Positions 61,732 through 64,000 of a stretch of DNA of 64,000 bases are shown piece by piece. The position numbers were made by a program, and so were the translations under genes. This DNA is from Chlorokybus atmophyticus (lineage: Eukaryota; Streptophyta; Chlorokybophyceae; Chlorokybales; Chlorokybaceae): the NCBI GenBank assembly GCA_009103225.1, contig RHPI01000773.1, positions 288,786 to 352,785 on the forward strand. The letters are read 5' to 3'. How positions within the stretch are numbered: position 1 is the stretch's first letter; each line of letters opens with the position of its first letter. The notes under the pieces were generated by a model that saw only the letters and a list, made by a program, of their open reading frames with translations, was not told the origin of the DNA and ran no database searches.

Positions 61732-62564
61732 ATGGCGGTGTTGTCTCCCGTGGCGACACTTGCGGCGCCGGCGTTGCTCCGGCCATGCATGCGAGCTTCA
61801 CCGCCTGCGGAGACCAGCAGACCGCCGGTGAGTGACTGTATTTGTGTGATGTGCAATTGGGTGTGAAATTGGATGCGTGCTGAGTTGAATAGGCGGACTG
61901 ATTAAGCTGTAAGCTACGTGTTGGTTGAGGCAGGGCTTCCTTGCATACATGTGTGCCAGTGCTACTTGTGGGTTTGCTCGCATGCTCGCATATTGTTATC
62001 TGCAGCAGAATGCATAGGAGTATTCATGCCAGAAGCTGTACCACACTCAACTTCATATTATGGTTCTCCTCCATTCATGTTCGTCAGCTGGTTGCACCAG
62101 TTGGCCCAGTTCGCACAGGCTGGCTTTCCAACGCATGCATAATATCCATGGCAGTATGTGGCTACTGTATGTAACAGGACATTGTGTGCCCCCCCAGCCC
62201 CCCCCCCCCAGAGAGGTCATTGCACGATGCACTGTGCGTTTTGACAGCTGCCGTCAAGGATGCGCGCATCCTGTGGGGTGGAGGATGGCCAGGTTTGGAC
62301 TTCTTCTTGTGTTTTGTATGTATGCCGTGCTCACTGCTGCAGAAAACCATTTTTTACTTTTGTCACTGCCTGTATTACACACTTGCACCGCTGAGCATGC
62401 ATCTCTACTGGCTACATGGCAGAAATGCTTATGGCTCNNNNNNNNNNNNNNNNNNNNNNNNNNNNNNNNNNNNNNNNNNNNNNNNNNNNNNNNNNNNNNN
62501 NNNNNNNNNNNNNNNNNNNNNNNNNNNNNNNNNNNNNNNNNNNNNNNNNNNNNNNNNNNNNCCA

Positions 62565-62597
<33 letters not shown>

Positions 62598-63101
62598 ACA
62601 AAAAAAATAAGATAAAACAAAATGTAACACATGGTTCTCAGGCCTTGCACCCCCCATGCGCAGCTATAGTCAGCACGGACTTATGGCGATTTGCTTCTCC
62701 GTATTTTGCAGGTTGGTAGCGATGAGCCCGGCACAGGCAGGAGGCAATTTCCTGCACCCGCAACCGACCTTACAGCAGAGAGAGCCATGACAGCGCGGCC
62801 AGCCAAAGATGTGGACAGGATGTTTACACTGTCACCAAACTGGGTGGGCAGTGCACAAGACCCGCAGCAGACACACAGACACAACAACAACAGCAACAGC
62901 AACAGCAACAACAGAGTGTTTTGGCCCTCGGACGATGCCGGATGCGCGGGGCCAGGGTGCGGGAAGAGAGTGAGACCGAGCGCGAATGACGAAAGGAAGT
63001 CAGGACGGCAGCCGACAGGATTTCTGCGTGATCAGGAGCGTGCTGAAGTGCTCACGCGGCTTGCAAATGCCCACAACAAGTATACACACGGAGCCTCGTA
63101 G
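61732..63101 (+). CDS. unrecognised gene interrupted by a CCT2 copy and an N gap
   Basis: A candidate first exon at 61732 reads MAVLSPVATLAAPALLRPCM then ASPPAETSRPP and meets a GTGAGT donor, consistent with a plastid leader. A second open segment (about 62008-62140) reads AVPHSTSYYGSPPFMFVSWL. The final exon starts after TTTTGCAG at 62711 with VGSDEPGTGRRQFPAPATDL. It contains VDRMFTLSPNWVGSAQD, an Asn/Ser repeat (about 62880-62915) and RDQERAEVLTRLANAHNKY, stopping at 63101. Between the second and last parts lie a 229-bp copy of CCT2 and 124 Ns. The exon chain is therefore uncertain and the parts may belong to different genes. No family is recognised. Confidence 0.4.
62209..62437 (+). repeat. 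229-bp copy of CCT2 exon-intron sequence ending at an N gap
   Basis: 62209-62437 matches 56018-56246 base for base by eye. It includes the end of an exon, the whole following intron and the first bases of the next exon, so it is a genomic, not spliced, copy. It is preceded by a C-rich run (62189-62209) and stops at 124 Ns (62438-62561). A misassembly or a scaffolding error is the simplest explanation. Confidence 0.93.
62564..62596. repeat. CA microsatellite next to assembly gap
   Basis: An (AC)n run follows the N gap directly, a likely reason for the failed assembly. Confidence 0.85.
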
Positions 63102-64000
63102 CAGACTGGCTTGTTGGTTTGAGAGCAACCTCTGCCTCCCTGCTTCCTCTTGTTGATATGCTCCTAGCCCGGTTTTGCACTGGTTCTGTGTATATGTACA
63201 TTATACTGGCTCGCTTCAACTTGTCCTACTGCACAACATGCCACTGGAGAGATTAGTCCTACTGCACATGCAACTGGGTGCATGCTAGTGCTCGCACAAC
63301 ATTGTATTGCATATATTCTACAAACACAGACATGTGCGTTGTTCAGTGTGCATGTCTTGGTCGTTTGCCATTCACATTCACATGGCACTGGTGCAGGTAA
63401 CCACGACTGTCGCGCGTGCATACATGACTAACAGAGGGGCTGAGAGATAGGCGTAGGAGCAGAGTAGGTAGCCCGGTGTCCGTGTATGCAGCGATGAGGT
63501 GAGTGTGTTGTGCAAAGTGTTGCATGCGATTTGGTGTGATCTGAATGGGCATGCCGGTCTCACATGTGCTGTACACATTCTCTGCATCTAGAAACATGTA
63601 TGAGACCGGTGACACCATTAGGTAGCTCTCATGCTAGTTGACAGCGTCTGTGTTGGGCATGTGGTGCGTGCGTGCGTGAACCATTGCATTTCATTGCTTC
63701 TGCACTATTCTTGCATATGCATGCTTGAGTGTTCACGTGTGCTTGTACTTGTATGCTTGAATGTGGATGCATGCTATGCATTGGAATTACAGTAGCTTAC
63801 GAATACCAACCATGAGTGTTAACATCTCTCTCCTTTTATTGTTTGTCATAATGAAATTATGCATTGGCAATCAATTTTTGCTGCCATGGAGTTGCCGGTG
63901 AGATTAGTATACCTTGAAGGCTGCCACATTTGATATGCTCAATGCTAGCGGTCACCAACAGTACCCGCCAACAGTGATGGTTTGTAAGCGGTGCACGTGG
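63102..64000. other. 3' spacer with a bulged hairpin
   Basis: No gene is supported to the window end. An inverted repeat pairs 63554-63567 with 63594-63609, with a two-base bulge and a 26-base loop. TGCATG-rich runs are common near 63710-63780. Confidence 0.5.

Overview
This window reads as nuclear DNA of a green alga (Viridiplantae, probably a chlorophyte). Genes are split by many short GT-AG introns. They include a plastid-type RsgA with the plant-like basic C-terminus, a plant-type EFR3 anchor protein, a plant-like beta-hydroxyacid dehydrogenase and a likely outer-dynein-arm docking coiled-coil protein, which points to a flagellated cell or life stage. The chlorophyte-type poly(A) word TGTAA follows a few of the stop codons. 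The species cannot be named from the sequence alone.

Layout: 0.98-9.87 kb holds RsgA (-) and EFR3 (+), divergently arranged. 9.9-15.1 kb is an accessory stretch: AT-rich spacer, two near-perfect hairpins, a short inverted-repeat element broken by an assembly gap, a 101-bp tandem duplication, a duplicated CT-rich block and a frameshifted coiled-coil/nuclease-like ORF. 15.1-29.3 kb carries an ODAD-like coiled-coil gene (-), ribosomal protein eL15 (+), DNAJC3/P58IPK (-) and a plastid-type membrane protein (+). 30-33 kb holds an inverted, head-to-head pair of orphan paralogues, each carrying a different lesion. 34.7-47.7 kb holds peptide:N-glycanase (-), a 3-hydroxyisobutyrate-dehydrogenase-like enzyme (+), a protein with a NACK/kinesin-7-like tail but no motor (-) and an unrecognised secretory-pathway membrane protein (+). 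50-56.7 kb is PRPF3 (-) and CCT2 (+). 56.7-64 kb is poor in genes: a decayed reverse transcriptase, tandem repeats, a 200-base C tract, a duplicated piece of CCT2 next to an N gap, and the end of an unrecognised gene.

The functional genes are mostly housekeeping: plastid ribosome assembly (RsgA), cytosolic translation (eL15), splicing (PRPF3), protein folding (CCT2, DNAJC3), glycoprotein quality control (PNGase) and lipid-kinase anchoring (EFR3). Most sit in head-to-head pairs that share 350-930 bp of upstream DNA. Telo-box-like and E2F-like words occur in several of these shared regions.

The most unusual feature is a set of at least twelve short, near-perfect inverted repeats (stems 11-26 bp, loops 0-10 nt, with a few longer or bulged ones). 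Their sequences are unrelated to each other. They lie in introns and spacers and suggest a recurrent process that makes local inverted duplications.
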